A stretch of 13,334 nucleotides of DNA from Alphaproteobacteria bacterium (GCA_016869915.1 VGDA01000049.1:1-13334), one strand, 5' to 3'. Positions 1-8,414 are shown, numbered from the stretch's first letter. The notes: generated by a model from the sequence alone, not told the origin. Program-made: numbers and translations.

Positions 1-976
1 GGAACGCGAAGGGCAGGCAGATGACGTCGACGATCCCGGGCAGGACCGAGTTGATCCGCTGGAAGATGTTCGCCGCGATCGTGATCTCGAGCGTCAGCAC
101 CTCCTCGGGCGAGCCGCAGAGGATGCTGTGGAAGACCGCGCCCGGCCTGGCCGTCACGCCGAGGACCTCGAACACCGCGTTGTCGCCCACGGGCACGTAG
201 TAGCCCATGAATTCGCCGAAGGGCCCCTCCGGGCGCCGCTCGTTGGGCAGGAAGCGCCCCTCGATCACGATCTCGGTGCTCGCCGGCACCTTGAGGTCGA
301 CGTGCTTGCACGGGCGCATCTCGATGGGCTCGCCGCGCAGCTGCGCCGCGACCTCGACCTCGTCCGCGTCGTAGGGCAGCGGCGTAGCGGCGGTGAGGAA
401 GAGCTGGGGCGGCGGGCCGATCAGCATGGCCGCCTCGAGCGGCTTGCCCATCTTCTCGGCCTTCTCGTGGTAGAGCGTCAGGTGGTGGCGCGGGGCCAGG
501 CGCACGCGCATCTCCTTGTCGCTGACGTACATCGAGCGGTGGAAGGAGAGGTTGCGGACCTTCGTCTCCGGCTCCTCGGCGAGGTAGATGGCGGAGGTGA
601 AGTAGGGGCCGGCGTCGCGCTCCGAGTAGGTGATCAGCGGCAGGTCGCTGAGCTTGAGGTCCTCGAGGTCGCCCGGCAGCGGGACGTGGCGGATCGGCGG
701 CTCCTTGAGCGCGGTGCCGAGCGAGGTGAGCTGGTGCCACTTGCGGCAGAACTCCGTCGGCTTGATGCCGAGGATCTGCGCGAGGCGCGCGCGGTTGCTG
801 TAGACCGACGTGAGCACGGGGAAGCGCGTCCCCGCGACCTTCTCGAAGAGCAGGGGCTTGTCGTGCTTCTTCTGCACGAGGTCGGTGATCGCCGCGAGCT
901 GGTGCTTCGGTTGGACCTCCCGGCCCACGGTCAGCAGCTGTCCCTGGGCGCGCAGCGCCTCCATGAAGTCACGCAT
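1..976 (-). CDS. UbiD-family prenylated-FMN-dependent decarboxylase (3' end outside window)
   Basis: The visible 325 residues are the N-terminal two thirds of a UbiD-family (de)carboxylase, normally about 450-500 aa; the rest lies beyond the left edge. UbiD enzymes reversibly decarboxylate aromatic, heteroaromatic or alpha,beta-unsaturated acids using prenylated FMN made by UbiX. The family hallmark PEGPFGEFMGYY is present, and the catalytic Glu-Arg-Glu set can be placed as R147 (SFHRS), E250 and E255 (EGPFGE), with the same spacing as R173/E277/E282 of fungal Fdc1 (recalled from the literature). SERDAGPYFTSAIYLAE is also typical. The ATG at 976 is preceded on the minus strand by AGGAGG with 9-nt spacing. 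It is the last visible gene of the aminotransferase/ABC operon, 27 nt after the second permease. The substrate cannot be read from sequence. Sitting beside transport and CoA genes, far from quinone genes, favours a catabolic UbiD paralogue over ubiquinone synthesis (inference). Confidence 0.93.
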   Translation of the reverse strand, partial: MRDFMEALRAQGQLLTVGREVQPKHQLAAITDLVQKKHDKPLLFEKVAGTRFPVLTSVYSNRARLAQILGIKPTEFCRKWHQLTSLGTALKEPPIRHVPLPGDLEDLKLSDLPLITYSERDAGPYFTSAIYLAEEPETKVRNLSFHRSMYVSDKEMRVRLAPRHHLTLYHEKAEKMGKPLEAAMLIGPPPQLFLTAATPLPYDADEVEVAAQLRGEPIEMRPCKHVDLKVPASTEIVIEGRFLPNERRPEGPFGEFMGYYVPVGDNAVFEVLGVTARPGAVFHSILCGSPEEVLTLEITIAANIFQRINSVLPGIVDVICLPFAF

Positions 977-1003
977 CGCTTTCAACCTCCTGGGCGATCC
1001 TGG

Positions 1004-1807
1004 TCATCTGGTGAAGGCCGACAGGCCGATCATCCGCTCCACCGCGAAGATGAGCAGGATGGAGAAGACGATCGTTATCGAGGACACCGCCGCGATAAGC
1101 GGCTCGAACTGCCATTGCAGGTAGAAGAAGATCTCGACCGGCAGCGGCGCGAACTCGGGCGTCGAGAGGAAGATCGAGAGCGGGTAGTTGTTCCAGGAGA
1201 CGATGAAGCTCAGCAGCGCGCCGCCCGCGACGCCCATGCGCACCTGCGGGAACGTGACCTTGAAGAAGGCGCGAACCGGGTGCTCGCCGAGCATGATCGC
1301 CGCCTCCTCCAGCGACGGGTCGGTGCCCTGCAGGTTGGCCATGATCGTGCGCAGCGGGAACGGGAAGGCGATGATGACGTGGCCGATGACCAGCGCGAGG
1401 AAGGAGCGCCCGATCCCGACCATGATCGCCGCCTGGTAGATCGCGAGCCCGATGACGACCGTCGGGATCAGCAGCGGCGACATCAGCGCCTGCACGATCG
1501 CCTCCTTGCCGCGGAACGGGTAGCGCACGATCGCGACCGCCGCGCACAGGGCCACCGCCGCCGAGGCGGCGGCGGCGACGACCCCGATCTTGACGCTCAG
1601 CAGGAAGGCGCGGACGAAGTTCTCCGACCCTAGGGCCTTCCCGTACCAGGCGAGCGTGAACCCCTCCGGCGGGAACACGATGTGGCGTGGGTTGAACGAC
1701 GCGGCGACGATGACCAGGATCGGCGCGACCATCACGAGCACCCAGAAGGCGCCGAATGCCGACAGGGCGAGGCGACCGGGATCCCTGGGCTTGCGGAACG
1801 CGGCCAT
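1004..1807 (-). CDS. ABC transporter permease, PotC/PotI-like
   Basis: This 267-aa inner-membrane permease has about six hydrophobic segments and the binding-protein-dependent transport signature (EAA loop) starting near residue 167 (LEEAAIMLGEHPVRAFFKV), which contacts the ATPase. The N-terminus has one membrane segment (about 17-36), then ASFNP and GFTLAWYGKAL, the usual start of the second permease in polyamine/PotABCD-type and related organic-solute or iron systems. It forms a heterodimer with the permease encoded immediately upstream; only 2 nt separate that gene's TGA from this ATG. GAGG lies 9 nt before the ATG. The ubiD-family gene follows in the same operon. Exact substrate unknown. 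Confidence 0.95.
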   Translation of the reverse strand: MAAFRKPRDPGRLALSAFGAFWVLVMVAPILVIVAASFNPRHIVFPPEGFTLAWYGKALGSENFVRAFLLSVKIGVVAAAASAAVALCAAVAIVRYPFRGKEAIVQALMSPLLIPTVVIGLAIYQAAIMVGIGRSFLALVIGHVIIAFPFPLRTIMANLQGTDPSLEEAAIMLGEHPVRAFFKVTFPQVRMGVAGGALLSFIVSWNNYPLSIFLSTPEFAPLPVEIFFYLQWQFEPLIAAVSSITIVFSILLIFAVERMIGLSAFTR

Positions 1808-1809
1808 GG

Positions 1810-2685
1810 TCAGCGCCTCGCCGCCGCGCGCTTGAGCGCGATGGTCACGACGGAGAGCGACAGGATGGTCGCCGCGAGCAGGATGAAGCTCATCGCCGAG
1901 GCGAAGGCGACGTTCCCCGACACGTTGGCGGTGCGGTAGATCAGCATCCCGAGCATCGGGACCTTCCCTCCTCCCAGGAGCTGCGGGATGGCGAAGGAGG
2001 CGATGCTTATGCAGAAGATCAGGACGAAGCCGTTGAGCACGCCGGGCAGCGTCGCGGGCAGGATCACGCGGCGGAACATGTATGGGCCGCTGGCGCCGAG
2101 CGAGTACGCGGCCTCGACCTGCCGGGCGTCGATCTGCTCGATCACGCCGATCATCGCGATCACGAAGAAGGGGATCGCGAGGTAGGCGAGGCCGATGACC
2201 ACGCCCGTCTCGTTGTACAGCAGCTGGAGCGGCGGCAGGCCGACGCCCTCGGCGAGCGCAACCACCGGCCCGTTGTCGAAGAGCAGCAGCATGACGCCGA
2301 AGGCGCGGATCACGGTGTTCAGCCAGAGCGGGCAGACGATCGCCGCTATCAGCGCGGCCTTGAGCTTCTGGCTGCGCGTCTGCGCCACCCAGAAGGCGAG
2401 CGGGTACCCGATCGCCACCGCGATCGCGCAGGACAGCAGCGAAACGCGGATCGTCGTCCAGAGAATGCGCTCGAGGTAGAAGGCGTCCCCGAGGAAGCGG
2501 GCGTAGTTGTCCAGCGTGACCGGGCCGAGCAGCGCGGGCTGCGTGCCGGGCGGCGTCAGGCTGAACTGGGCCAGCCAGGCGAGCGGGAACCCGAACAGGC
2601 CGCCCAGCAGCAGGCCGGCGGGCGCCAGCAGCAGCCATTGCGGCGCGATCCGCGGCAGCCGCGCGGTCGTCGCGGCCGCGCTCAC
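1810..2685 (-). CDS. ABC transporter permease, PotB/PotH-like
   Basis: This 291-aa multi-pass inner-membrane protein has hydrophobic segments at about 17-42, 81-102, 108-136, 160-182, 218-238 and 262-285. The EAA loop begins near residue 191 (EAAYSLGASGPYMFRRV), followed by ILPATLPGVLNGF, as in the first permease of spermidine/putrescine-type importers. The start is GTG at 2685, whose GTGA overlaps the stop of the ATPase gene by 4 nt, a classic translational coupling; a GAAGG motif lies 8 nt upstream. It pairs with the downstream permease to form the transmembrane channel. Function as a permease is secure; the ligand class (polyamine-like, amino acid or aromatic acid) is inferred only from subfamily resemblance. 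Confidence 0.95.
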   Translation of the reverse strand: MSAAATTARLPRIAPQWLLLAPAGLLLGGLFGFPLAWLAQFSLTPPGTQPALLGPVTLDNYARFLGDAFYLERILWTTIRVSLLSCAIAVAIGYPLAFWVAQTRSQKLKAALIAAIVCPLWLNTVIRAFGVMLLLFDNGPVVALAEGVGLPPLQLLYNETGVVIGLAYLAIPFFVIAMIGVIEQIDARQVEAAYSLGASGPYMFRRVILPATLPGVLNGFVLIFCISIASFAIPQLLGGGKVPMLGMLIYRTANVSGNVAFASAMSFILLAATILSLSVVTIALKRAAARR

Positions 2686-3755
2686 GCGGGCGCCTTCGGC
2701 ACGAGGCAGCCGCCGGCAAAGCGCAGGCCTGCATCGGCGCCGCCGTCGATCGGGCCGCGGCTGTCGATGAAGACGTCGCTGCCGTCGGCGAGCGCGAGCT
2801 GGTACCTGTAGACGCTGCCCAGGAAGAGGTGCTCGACGACCCGCGCGCGGAGCGCGCCCGGCTCCGTGGCCGGCACCAGGACCGCCTCCTCGGGCCGCAC
2901 GGCGAGCAACGCGCGGTCCCCGGGGGCGTGCCCGGCGGCCTGGCGCAGGCGCTCGACGACGATCGGCGTGCCGTCGCGCGCGCGGAGCCGTGCGCGGCCT
3001 CCCGGGTCGACCGCCTCGATCGCGACGTCGAGGAACGTGGCCTTGCCGATGAAGCGCGCGACGAACTCGGTGCGGGGCTCGTAGTAGATCTCCTGCGGCG
3101 TTCCCTGCTGCTCGATGCGCCCCCTGTTCATCACCACGACGCGATCCGAGAGCGACAGCGCCTCGTCCTGGTCGTGGGTGACGTAGATGGTCGTCTGGGC
3201 GATCCGCTTCTGCAGGTGCTTGAGCTCCAGGCGCATGTCCTCGCGCAACTGGCGGTCGAGGTTGCTCAGGGGCTCGTCGAGCAGCAGGAGCGGGGGGTCG
3301 ATGACCAGCGCGCGGGCGAGGGCGACGCGCTGCTGCTGGCCGCCGGACAGCTCCCGCGGGAGGCGCTGCTCCAGCCCCCCGAGGTGGAGCCGCGCGACGA
3401 CGTCGCCGACGCGCGCGGCGACTTCCGGCTCCGCGACCTTGCGCACGCGCAGGCCGAAGGCGACGTTCTCGTAGATCGTCATGTGGGGCCAGAGCGCGTA
3501 GCTCTGGAACACCATGCCGATGCCGCGATGCCGGGGCGAGACGTCGGTCATGTCCCGCCCGTCGATGAGCACCGAGCCGCAGTCGGCCTGCAGGAAGCCG
3601 AGGACGATGCGCAGCGTCGTGGTCTTGCCGCAGCCGCTATGGCCCAGCAGGGAGACAAACTGGTTGCGCGCGATGTCGAGCGACACGTCGTCGAGCACGC
3701 GCACCTGGCCGTAGTTCTTGCGCAGGCTGCGGAGGGAAACGAAGGAATCGGTCAT
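2682..3755 (-). CDS. ABC transporter ATP-binding protein, PotA-like with TOBE domain
   Basis: This 357-aa cytoplasmic ATPase powers the importer. All nucleotide-binding motifs are intact: Walker A GHSGCGKT (38-45), Q-loop Q84, signature LSGGQ (136-140), Walker B ending LLLLDE (D160, E161), D-loop SNLD (164-167) and the switch H194 in YVTHD. The segment from about 270 to the C-terminus fits a TOBE regulatory domain, as in PotA, FbpC and MalK-type ATPases; VFQSYALWPHMTIYENVAFGL is characteristic of that group. The ATG at 3755 has only a weak GAGG close upstream. Its TGA overlaps the GTG start of the first permease. A strong stem-loop sits between this gene and the solute-binding protein gene before it. 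Confidence 0.97.
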   Translation of the reverse strand: MTDSFVSLRSLRKNYGQVRVLDDVSLDIARNQFVSLLGHSGCGKTTTLRIVLGFLQADCGSVLIDGRDMTDVSPRHRGIGMVFQSYALWPHMTIYENVAFGLRVRKVAEPEVAARVGDVVARLHLGGLEQRLPRELSGGQQQRVALARALVIDPPLLLLDEPLSNLDRQLREDMRLELKHLQKRIAQTTIYVTHDQDEALSLSDRVVVMNRGRIEQQGTPQEIYYEPRTEFVARFIGKATFLDVAIEAVDPGGRARLRARDGTPIVVERLRQAAGHAPGDRALLAVRPEEAVLVPATEPGALRARVVEHLFLGSVYRYQLALADGSDVFIDSRGPIDGGADAGLRFAGGCLVPKAPA

Positions 3756-3776
3756 GTGCCTCGGCCCCGTTGGCGT

Positions 3777-3804
3777 CGCCGCCGGGCCACGCGGCCCGGC
3801 GGCG
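3777..3804 (-). promoter_or_regulatory. Intercistronic GC-rich stem-loop between solute-binding protein and ATPase genes
   Basis: A perfect 12-bp inverted repeat (arms 3777-3788 and 3793-3804) with a 4-nt loop fills the 54-nt gap after the solute-binding protein stop codon. It extends further with a G-U and two more pairs. No T-run follows on the minus strand, so it does not look like an intrinsic terminator. By analogy with other periplasmic-binding-protein operons, it could stabilise the upstream mRNA and keep the binding protein in excess over the membrane components; that role is inferred. Confidence 0.6.
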
Positions 3805-3809
3805 GCGGC

Positions 3810-4826
3810 TCAGCGGAACGCGACCTCCTTGTTCCAGCGCTCCTCCCAGGCGCGGCTGTTCGCGTCGACATAGGCCCAGTCGATGTTGATGAGCCCCTCG
3901 ATCTCGGTGCGGCCATAGGGCACCCGCGCGGCGATCTCCGGCGCCAGCTGGAGCTTCGCGTTGGCGGAGCCGTAGTTCATGATCCGCGCCATGTCGGCCG
4001 CGACCTCCGCGCTCAGCAGGAAGTTGACGAGCCGCATCGCGAGGTCGGTGTTCGGCCTGCCCGCGACGACCTGGAGCGTGCCGATGAGCGCGAAGGCGCC
4101 GGGCTTGGGCGAGACGAAGCGCACGGGCAGGTTCTGGTCCGTGGCCAGCCAGTTGGCGCGGCCGTTCGTGCAGGTCGCGGCCCACACCTGGCCGGTCCGG
4201 AACAGCGTCGAGAGCTCGCCCCAGTTCTCGAAGTACTTTGCGATGCTCGGCGCCAGCTCGGCCATCTTGCGGAACCCCGCGTCGGGGTTGCGCTCGCTGC
4301 CGCCGGCCTGCTTCGCCATCGTGACGAGCAGGCTTATCGAGTCGACGCGGAAGCTGCGCACGCTCACCCGCCCCTTCAGGTCGGGGCGCCAGAGGTCGGA
4401 CCACGCCTCCATGGGTCCCGTGCGCGCCGGCAGGTGGCAGATCCCGAAGCTGCCGTAGAACAGCCCGACCTGGTGCGCGTCCATCAGCGCGACGGGGTAG
4501 AGGTCCCCCATCGCCGGGATCTTCGACCGGTCGAGCGGGACGAGCAGGTTCTCCTTCTGCATCTGGTAGGAATAGACGGGGTCGGTGATGAGGACGTCGA
4601 CCTCCTTGTTTCGCGCCATGGCGACCGTCGGCGCGCCGAGGCCCGCGACGATGTTGACGCGCACGTTGTGCTCCCGCTCGAAGGCCGGGATGTGCGGCGC
4701 GAAGACGGTCCGCATCGGACCGAGCTCCGTGGCGTTCATCGTGAGGGTCGTCTGCGCCGCCGCGCCCGCGAGCGGGGCGGCGGCGAGGAAGGCCAGGACG
4801 GCCGTCCGGATATCGCGAAGTCGCAT
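3810..4826 (-). CDS. Periplasmic solute-binding protein of the ABC importer (PotD-like, SBP family)
   Basis: This 338-aa protein starts with a clear Sec signal peptide: basic MRLRDIR, a hydrophobic alanine-rich core, then AGAAA-QTT as the probable cleavage site at about residues 24-25. The mature part resembles extracellular solute-binding proteins that serve PotABCD/iron-type importers: an early IVAGLGAPTVAMARNKEVDV stretch, VDVLITDP and YPVALM near the hinge, and a tryptophan-rich C-terminus (WAYVDANSRAWEERWNKEV). It would capture the substrate in the periplasm for the ATPase/permease pair encoded next. I chose the ATG at 4826; a GTG one codon upstream (4829) is also open, but the GGAGG is 7 nt from the ATG and only 4 nt from the GTG. 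It lies 40 nt after the aminotransferase gene. Ligand unknown. Confidence 0.92.
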   Translation of the reverse strand: MRLRDIRTAVLAFLAAAPLAGAAAQTTLTMNATELGPMRTVFAPHIPAFEREHNVRVNIVAGLGAPTVAMARNKEVDVLITDPVYSYQMQKENLLVPLDRSKIPAMGDLYPVALMDAHQVGLFYGSFGICHLPARTGPMEAWSDLWRPDLKGRVSVRSFRVDSISLLVTMAKQAGGSERNPDAGFRKMAELAPSIAKYFENWGELSTLFRTGQVWAATCTNGRANWLATDQNLPVRFVSPKPGAFALIGTLQVVAGRPNTDLAMRLVNFLLSAEVAADMARIMNYGSANAKLQLAPEIAARVPYGRTEIEGLINIDWAYVDANSRAWEERWNKEVAFR

Positions 4827-4866
4827 CACTTGTCCTCCCTCTGGATCGCTGTTACAGGCACGTCGT

Positions 4867-5979
4867 TCACGCTGTGGCGACGCCGACGTCGCGCAGGGCG
4901 CGCGCGAAGGCGGCGAGGAACTGGTCGTTGTCCTCGGGGCTGCCGGTCGTCACCCGGATCCACGTGGCGAAGGCGCCGCCCCAGGGCTTGACGATCACGC
5001 CCTGGCGCAGGAGCGCCTGCGAGATCGCCGCGGCTGGTCGTCGCGTGTCGAGGAACAGGAAGTTGGCGCGGCTCTCGACCGGGGCGTGCCCGAGCGCCGC
5101 GAGCGCGCGCGCGACGCGAACCCGCTCGGCCCGCGTGGCGTCCACGACATCCTTGACCGCGCCGCGCTGGCGCCATGCGGCGAGCGCGGCGACCTGCGCG
5201 AGGCGGTTGACGTTGAAGGCGGTCCGCACGAGGTCGAGGTGGCGGGCGACGGACGCATCGGACGCGATCGCGTAGCCGATGCGCAGGCCGGCGAGACCGA
5301 AGGCCTTCGAGAAGGTCCGCAGAACGAGGCATGTCCTGCCCAGTCCGTCCAGCAGCGGGATGCTCTCCGGGTAGCCGTCGCCGCGCGCATACTCGTAGTA
5401 GGCCTCGTCGACCATGATGGCGCAGCCGGGCGGCGCGGCGGCGCAGATCGCCGCGAACTCGGCCGCCGGGATCGGGTTCCCGGTCGGGTTGTTCGGGTTG
5501 CACAGGAACAGCAGCTTCGTGCGGGGCGTCAGCGCGGCGATCGTGGCCGCGGCGTCGAGAGAGAGGTCCTGCCGGCGCGGGACGTCGACCACCCGCGCGC
5601 CCATGACGACCGCGTTGTCGCGGTACACCGAGAAGGTCGGCGAGGAAAGCACCACCTCGTCCGCCGCGTTCAGGAAGCAACGGCTCGCGAAGCCGAGTAT
5701 GTCCTCCGAGCCGTTGCCGAAGACGAGCCGGCCGGGATCGATCCCGAGGTCGCGGGCGATCGCCTCGCGAAGGTCGCGGCAATTCGGGTCCGGGTATTGC
5801 GCGATCGACGCGGCCTCGGCGATCGCGGCGCGGACGTCGGCATGGGGCCCGTAGGGATTTTCGTTGCTGCCAAGCTTGGCGATGCGCGGCGGCGCGTGGA
5901 GCCGCCGGATCTCCTCGGCGCCGAGCCCGGCGTTGTATGGCGCCAGCGTCGGCACCGCCTCCCGGTAGAACGCGCTCAT
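4867..5979 (-). CDS. hisC: HisC-like PLP-dependent aminotransferase (fold type I)
   Basis: This 370-aa protein has every landmark of the histidinol-phosphate/aromatic aminotransferase branch. LGSNENPYGP (36-45) comes first, then GNGSEDIL (88-95). NPNNPTG (161-167) holds the PLP-contacting Asn, and D191 (VDEAYYEY) contacts the pyridine nitrogen. The Schiff-base Lys is K225 in RTFSKAFGLAGLRIGY, and R342 (IRVTTG) is the substrate carboxylate-binding Arg. Length is normal for HisC. It is the first gene of an operon with an ABC importer and a UbiD decarboxylase, not of a his biosynthetic operon. A catabolic transaminase for histidine, an aromatic amino acid or a related amine is therefore as likely as histidinol-phosphate; this is inference. 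The ATG at 5979 follows GGGGGATCGG, and the promoter lies 60-90 nt upstream. Confidence 0.93.
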   Translation of the reverse strand: MSAFYREAVPTLAPYNAGLGAEEIRRLHAPPRIAKLGSNENPYGPHADVRAAIAEAASIAQYPDPNCRDLREAIARDLGIDPGRLVFGNGSEDILGFASRCFLNAADEVVLSSPTFSVYRDNAVVMGARVVDVPRRQDLSLDAAATIAALTPRTKLLFLCNPNNPTGNPIPAAEFAAICAAAPPGCAIMVDEAYYEYARGDGYPESIPLLDGLGRTCLVLRTFSKAFGLAGLRIGYAIASDASVARHLDLVRTAFNVNRLAQVAALAAWRQRGAVKDVVDATRAERVRVARALAALGHAPVESRANFLFLDTRRPAAAISQALLRQGVIVKPWGGAFATWIRVTTGSPEDNDQFLAAFARALRDVGVATA

Positions 5980-6038
5980 CCGATCCCCCGGCTTCCCCTG
6001 CGCCGCCGCGCGCGGGCGCGCACGGTCCCCGTGGCGCG

Positions 6039-6067
6039 ACTAGAGGATGGCGCGGCAGCCATGTCAA
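6039..6067 (-). promoter_or_regulatory. Sigma70-type promoter of the aminotransferase/ABC/ubiD operon
   Basis: Reading the minus strand, a perfect -35 TTGACA (6067-6062) is followed by a 17-bp spacer and -10 TCTAGT (6044-6039, 4 of 6 to consensus). Transcription would start near 6032, giving a leader of about 50 nt before the ATG at 5979. The same -35 and -10 hexamers recur at the CoA-transferase promoter (8462-8491). Confidence 0.7.
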
Positions 6068-6075
6068 GGATAGTG

Positions 6076-6090
6076 ATATACCTGTATAGT
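6076..6090 (-). promoter_or_regulatory. Putative operator ACTATACNNGTATAT (copy 1)
   Basis: On the minus strand this reads ACTATACAGGTATAT. Its core, TATAC-2 nt-GTATA (6077-6088), is a perfect inverted repeat in an AT-rich island of otherwise about 70% GC DNA. It ends 8 nt upstream of the -35 box, a position suited to an activator or an upstream-binding repressor. The same 15-mer, differing only at the two central bases, lies at 8497-8511. No regulator gene is visible in the window, so the binding protein family is not assigned. Confidence 0.6.
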
Positions 6091-6110
6091 CCAATTATCG
6101 GGATGGGGGC

Positions 6111-7250
6111 TCAGGGCGGGGCCAGCAGCGCGCGCGCGATGATGTTGCGCTGGATCTCCGACGAGCCCTCGTAGATGCGCATGATGCGGATGTCGCGCGC
6201 CATGCGCTCGAGCGGCAGCGCGCGCGAGTAGCCGTAGCCGCCATGGATCTGCAGGGCGCGGTCGACGATCGCGCCGGCGCGCTCGGAGGCGAAGAGCTTC
6301 GCCATCGACGCCTCCTGCGAGAAGCGCGCGCCGCTGGCGCGCAGCGACGCCGCGCGCAGCCCAAGCAGGCGCGCCGCGTCGAGCTCGGTCGCCATGTCGG
6401 CGAGCATCCATTGCAGCCCCTGGAAGCCCGCGATCGGCTGCCCTCCCACCTCGCGCTGGCGCGCCCAGGACAGGGCAAGCGCGAGCGCCTCTCGCGCCAT
6501 GCCAGTGCAGATCGCGGCCACCTCGACCCGGCCGTTGTCGAGCACCTTGAGCGCGGTGCGGAAGCCGGAGCCCTCGGGACCGAGCCGGTCGGACTCCGCG
6601 ACGACGCAGTCCAGCGCGACCTCGTGGGCATGGCCGCCGCGCAGGCCCATCGTCTTCTCGGGCCGCGAGACCGAGACGCCGCCCGCCCTCGGGTCGACGA
6701 CGAAGGCGGTTATGCCGCGCGCGCCGGCCTGCGGGTCGGTCTTCGCGAAGACGACGATGAAGTCGGCATGCCCGGCGTTCGAGATGAAGTGCTTCGTGCC
6801 GGTGATCCGGTAGCCCCCGCCTTCGCGCGTCGCGCGCGTCGACATGTCGGCCGGGTTCGATCCCGCACGCGGCTCGGTGAGGGCGAAAGCGCCGAGGATC
6901 CCGCCGCGCGCGGCCCGGGGCAGGAAGCGGGCGCGCTGCGCGTCGTCGCCGCCGATCAGGATGGCGTCCGTGGCGAGGAAGTGCGCGCCGACCATCGAGG
7001 CCGTCGAGCAGCAGGCGGCGGCCATCGACTCCATCCCGAGGTAGAGCGCCACCGCGGACGCGCCCGCCCCGCCCCAGCGCTCCGGCAGGTTGAGGCCCAT
7101 GACGCCGAGCCCGGCGAGCGGCGCCAGGTGCTCCGACACGAAGCGCCCGGTCTCGTCGATGTCCTGTGCCCTGGCGCGCAGCAGGTCGTCGGAGAGCTGG
7201 CGGATCGATTCGGCGATGGCCAGGTCGTCGGCCGAGGGCGCGAACTCCAT
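6111..7250 (-). CDS. Acyl-CoA dehydrogenase
   Basis: This 379-aa flavoprotein oxidises an acyl-CoA to the trans-2-enoyl-CoA and passes electrons to ETF. Family features in order: an N-terminal helical domain; FALTEPRAGSN (122-132), the FAD/substrate-binding stretch; ITGTKHFISNAGHAD in the middle beta domain; and QIHGGYGYSRALPLERMARD in the C-terminal helical domain. The catalytic base is E361 in MRIYEGSSEIQRNIIAR, the short/medium-chain type position. Length is standard. The ATG at 7250 is 6 nt after the CoA-transferase stop, with GGAGGG located inside the end of that gene. The pairing suggests that the acyl-CoA made by the transferase is the substrate here. Substrate chain or ring type cannot be told from sequence. 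Confidence 0.95.
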   Translation of the reverse strand: MEFAPSADDLAIAESIRQLSDDLLRARAQDIDETGRFVSEHLAPLAGLGVMGLNLPERWGGAGASAVALYLGMESMAAACCSTASMVGAHFLATDAILIGGDDAQRARFLPRAARGGILGAFALTEPRAGSNPADMSTRATREGGGYRITGTKHFISNAGHADFIVVFAKTDPQAGARGITAFVVDPRAGGVSVSRPEKTMGLRGGHAHEVALDCVVAESDRLGPEGSGFRTALKVLDNGRVEVAAICTGMAREALALALSWARQREVGGQPIAGFQGLQWMLADMATELDAARLLGLRAASLRASGARFSQEASMAKLFASERAGAIVDRALQIHGGYGYSRALPLERMARDIRIMRIYEGSSEIQRNIIARALLAPP

Positions 7251-7256
7251 GGCGTC

Positions 7257-8414
7257 TCAGCCCTCCTTCCCTTCGATGCGACGGCGCAGGGCCTCGCCAT
7301 GCTCGCCGAGGCGCGGGACCGGCGCGGGGCGGCCGCGCGCCACGCCCGAGAACCGCGCCGGCTGCTCCGGCAGGGGCGGCATGTCTCCATCGGCGCGGAA
7401 CAGGCCGCGCGCCCTCGACTGCTCGGAATCGATGGCCTGCCCGATGTCGGCGATGCGCGCGGCCGGGATGCCGGCGTGCGCGAGGGAGGAGACCGACTCG
7501 GCGGTGCCGCGCGCGCGCGTCCAGGCCTCGACGATCGCGCGCAGCTCGGCCTCGTTCCGCGCGCGGTCCGGATCGCTGGCGAAGCGCGGGTCGCGCGCGA
7601 TCTCGGGGCGTCCGATGCAGGCGGCGAAGACCTCGAACAGCTTCTCGTTGAGCACGGCGATCGCGACATGGCCGTCGCCCGCGTCGAACACGCCGAACGG
7701 CGCCGAGAGCGGATGCCGGTTGCCGACGCGCCCGGGGACGGCGCCGGTGGCGAGGTAGCGCGCGGCGCCCGTCGGCAGCATCGACAGCAGCGCGTCGAAC
7801 ATGGCGAGGTCGACATGGCAGCCGCGCCCCGTCCGCGCGCGGCCCACCAGGGCGCTGGACACCGCCCACGCGCCGTAGAGCCCCGCGACGAGGTCGCCCA
7901 TGGCCTCGCCCACCAGCGTCGGCGGCCCGGCGGGGTCGCCTGTCAGCGACATGATCCCGCTCTCCGCCTGCACGATGATGTCGTAGGCGGGACGCTCGCG
8001 CATCGGCCCGACCTGGCCGAAGCCCGATACGCTGAGGTAGACGAGCCGCGGGTTGAGCGCCGCGAGCGTCGCGTAGCCGATGCCGAGGCGGTCGGCCACG
8101 CCGGGCCGGAAGTTCTCCACCACCACGTCGGCGTCGCGCGCGAGCGCCTGCGCCGCCGCGAGGTCCTCGGGCAGCTTGAGGTCGAGCACGATCGAGCGCT
8201 TGCCGCGGTTGGCGCACCGGAAGGGCGCGCCTTCCCCGCGGACGAAGGGGCCGATGCGGCGATACTCGTCGCCGCCCGGCGGCTCGACCTTGATCACCTC
8301 GGCGCCGATATCCGCCATCAGCGCGGTGGCGAACGGCCCGGCAAGCACGCGCGAGAAGTCGAGGACGGTCAAGCCCTGGAGCGGCGGCGCGGGCCCGCGA
8401 TCGCTGTCGTCCAT
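7257..8414 (-). CDS. CaiB/BaiF (class III) CoA-transferase
   Basis: This 385-aa protein belongs to the formyl-CoA transferase/CaiB family, which moves CoA between carboxylic acids through an aspartyl-CoA intermediate. The start LQGLTVLDFSRVLAGPFAT and GAEVIKVEPPGGDEYR are diagnostic. NRGKRSIVLDLK, VVVENFRPGVADRLGIGY and GRPAYDIIVQAESGIMSLTG-type motifs follow. The catalytic Asp is D174 in GEAMGD, matching Frc D169 (recalled). Active enzymes are intertwined homodimers. It is the promoter-proximal gene of a two-gene operon with an acyl-CoA dehydrogenase, so it probably activates the acid that the dehydrogenase then oxidises (inference). The ATG at 8414 follows GGGGGGACGG. The gene is divergent from the deformylase gene. 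Confidence 0.95.
   Translation of the reverse strand: MDDSDRGPAPPLQGLTVLDFSRVLAGPFATALMADIGAEVIKVEPPGGDEYRRIGPFVRGEGAPFRCANRGKRSIVLDLKLPEDLAAAQALARDADVVVENFRPGVADRLGIGYATLAALNPRLVYLSVSGFGQVGPMRERPAYDIIVQAESGIMSLTGDPAGPPTLVGEAMGDLVAGLYGAWAVSSALVGRARTGRGCHVDLAMFDALLSMLPTGAARYLATGAVPGRVGNRHPLSAPFGVFDAGDGHVAIAVLNEKLFEVFAACIGRPEIARDPRFASDPDRARNEAELRAIVEAWTRARGTAESVSSLAHAGIPAARIADIGQAIDSEQSRARGLFRADGDMPPLPEQPARFSGVARGRPAPVPRLGEHGEALRRRIEGKEG

Noticed and set aside
128..1633. Long plus-strand open frame opposite ubiD and the second permease (501 codons).
   Set aside because: Arginine/histidine/aspartate-rich low-complexity translation with no motif; it is the antisense shadow of GC-rich coding DNA with clear proteins on the minus strand.
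4827..4829. GTG at 4829 as the start of the solute-binding protein.
   Set aside because: The GGAGG is only 4 nt away; the next codon, ATG at 4826, has better 7-nt spacing and gives a clean signal peptide.
2829..4991. Plus-strand open frame of 720 codons opposite the ATPase and solute-binding protein.
   Set aside because: It spans two well-defined minus-strand genes and has shadow-type composition; no RBS or family motif.
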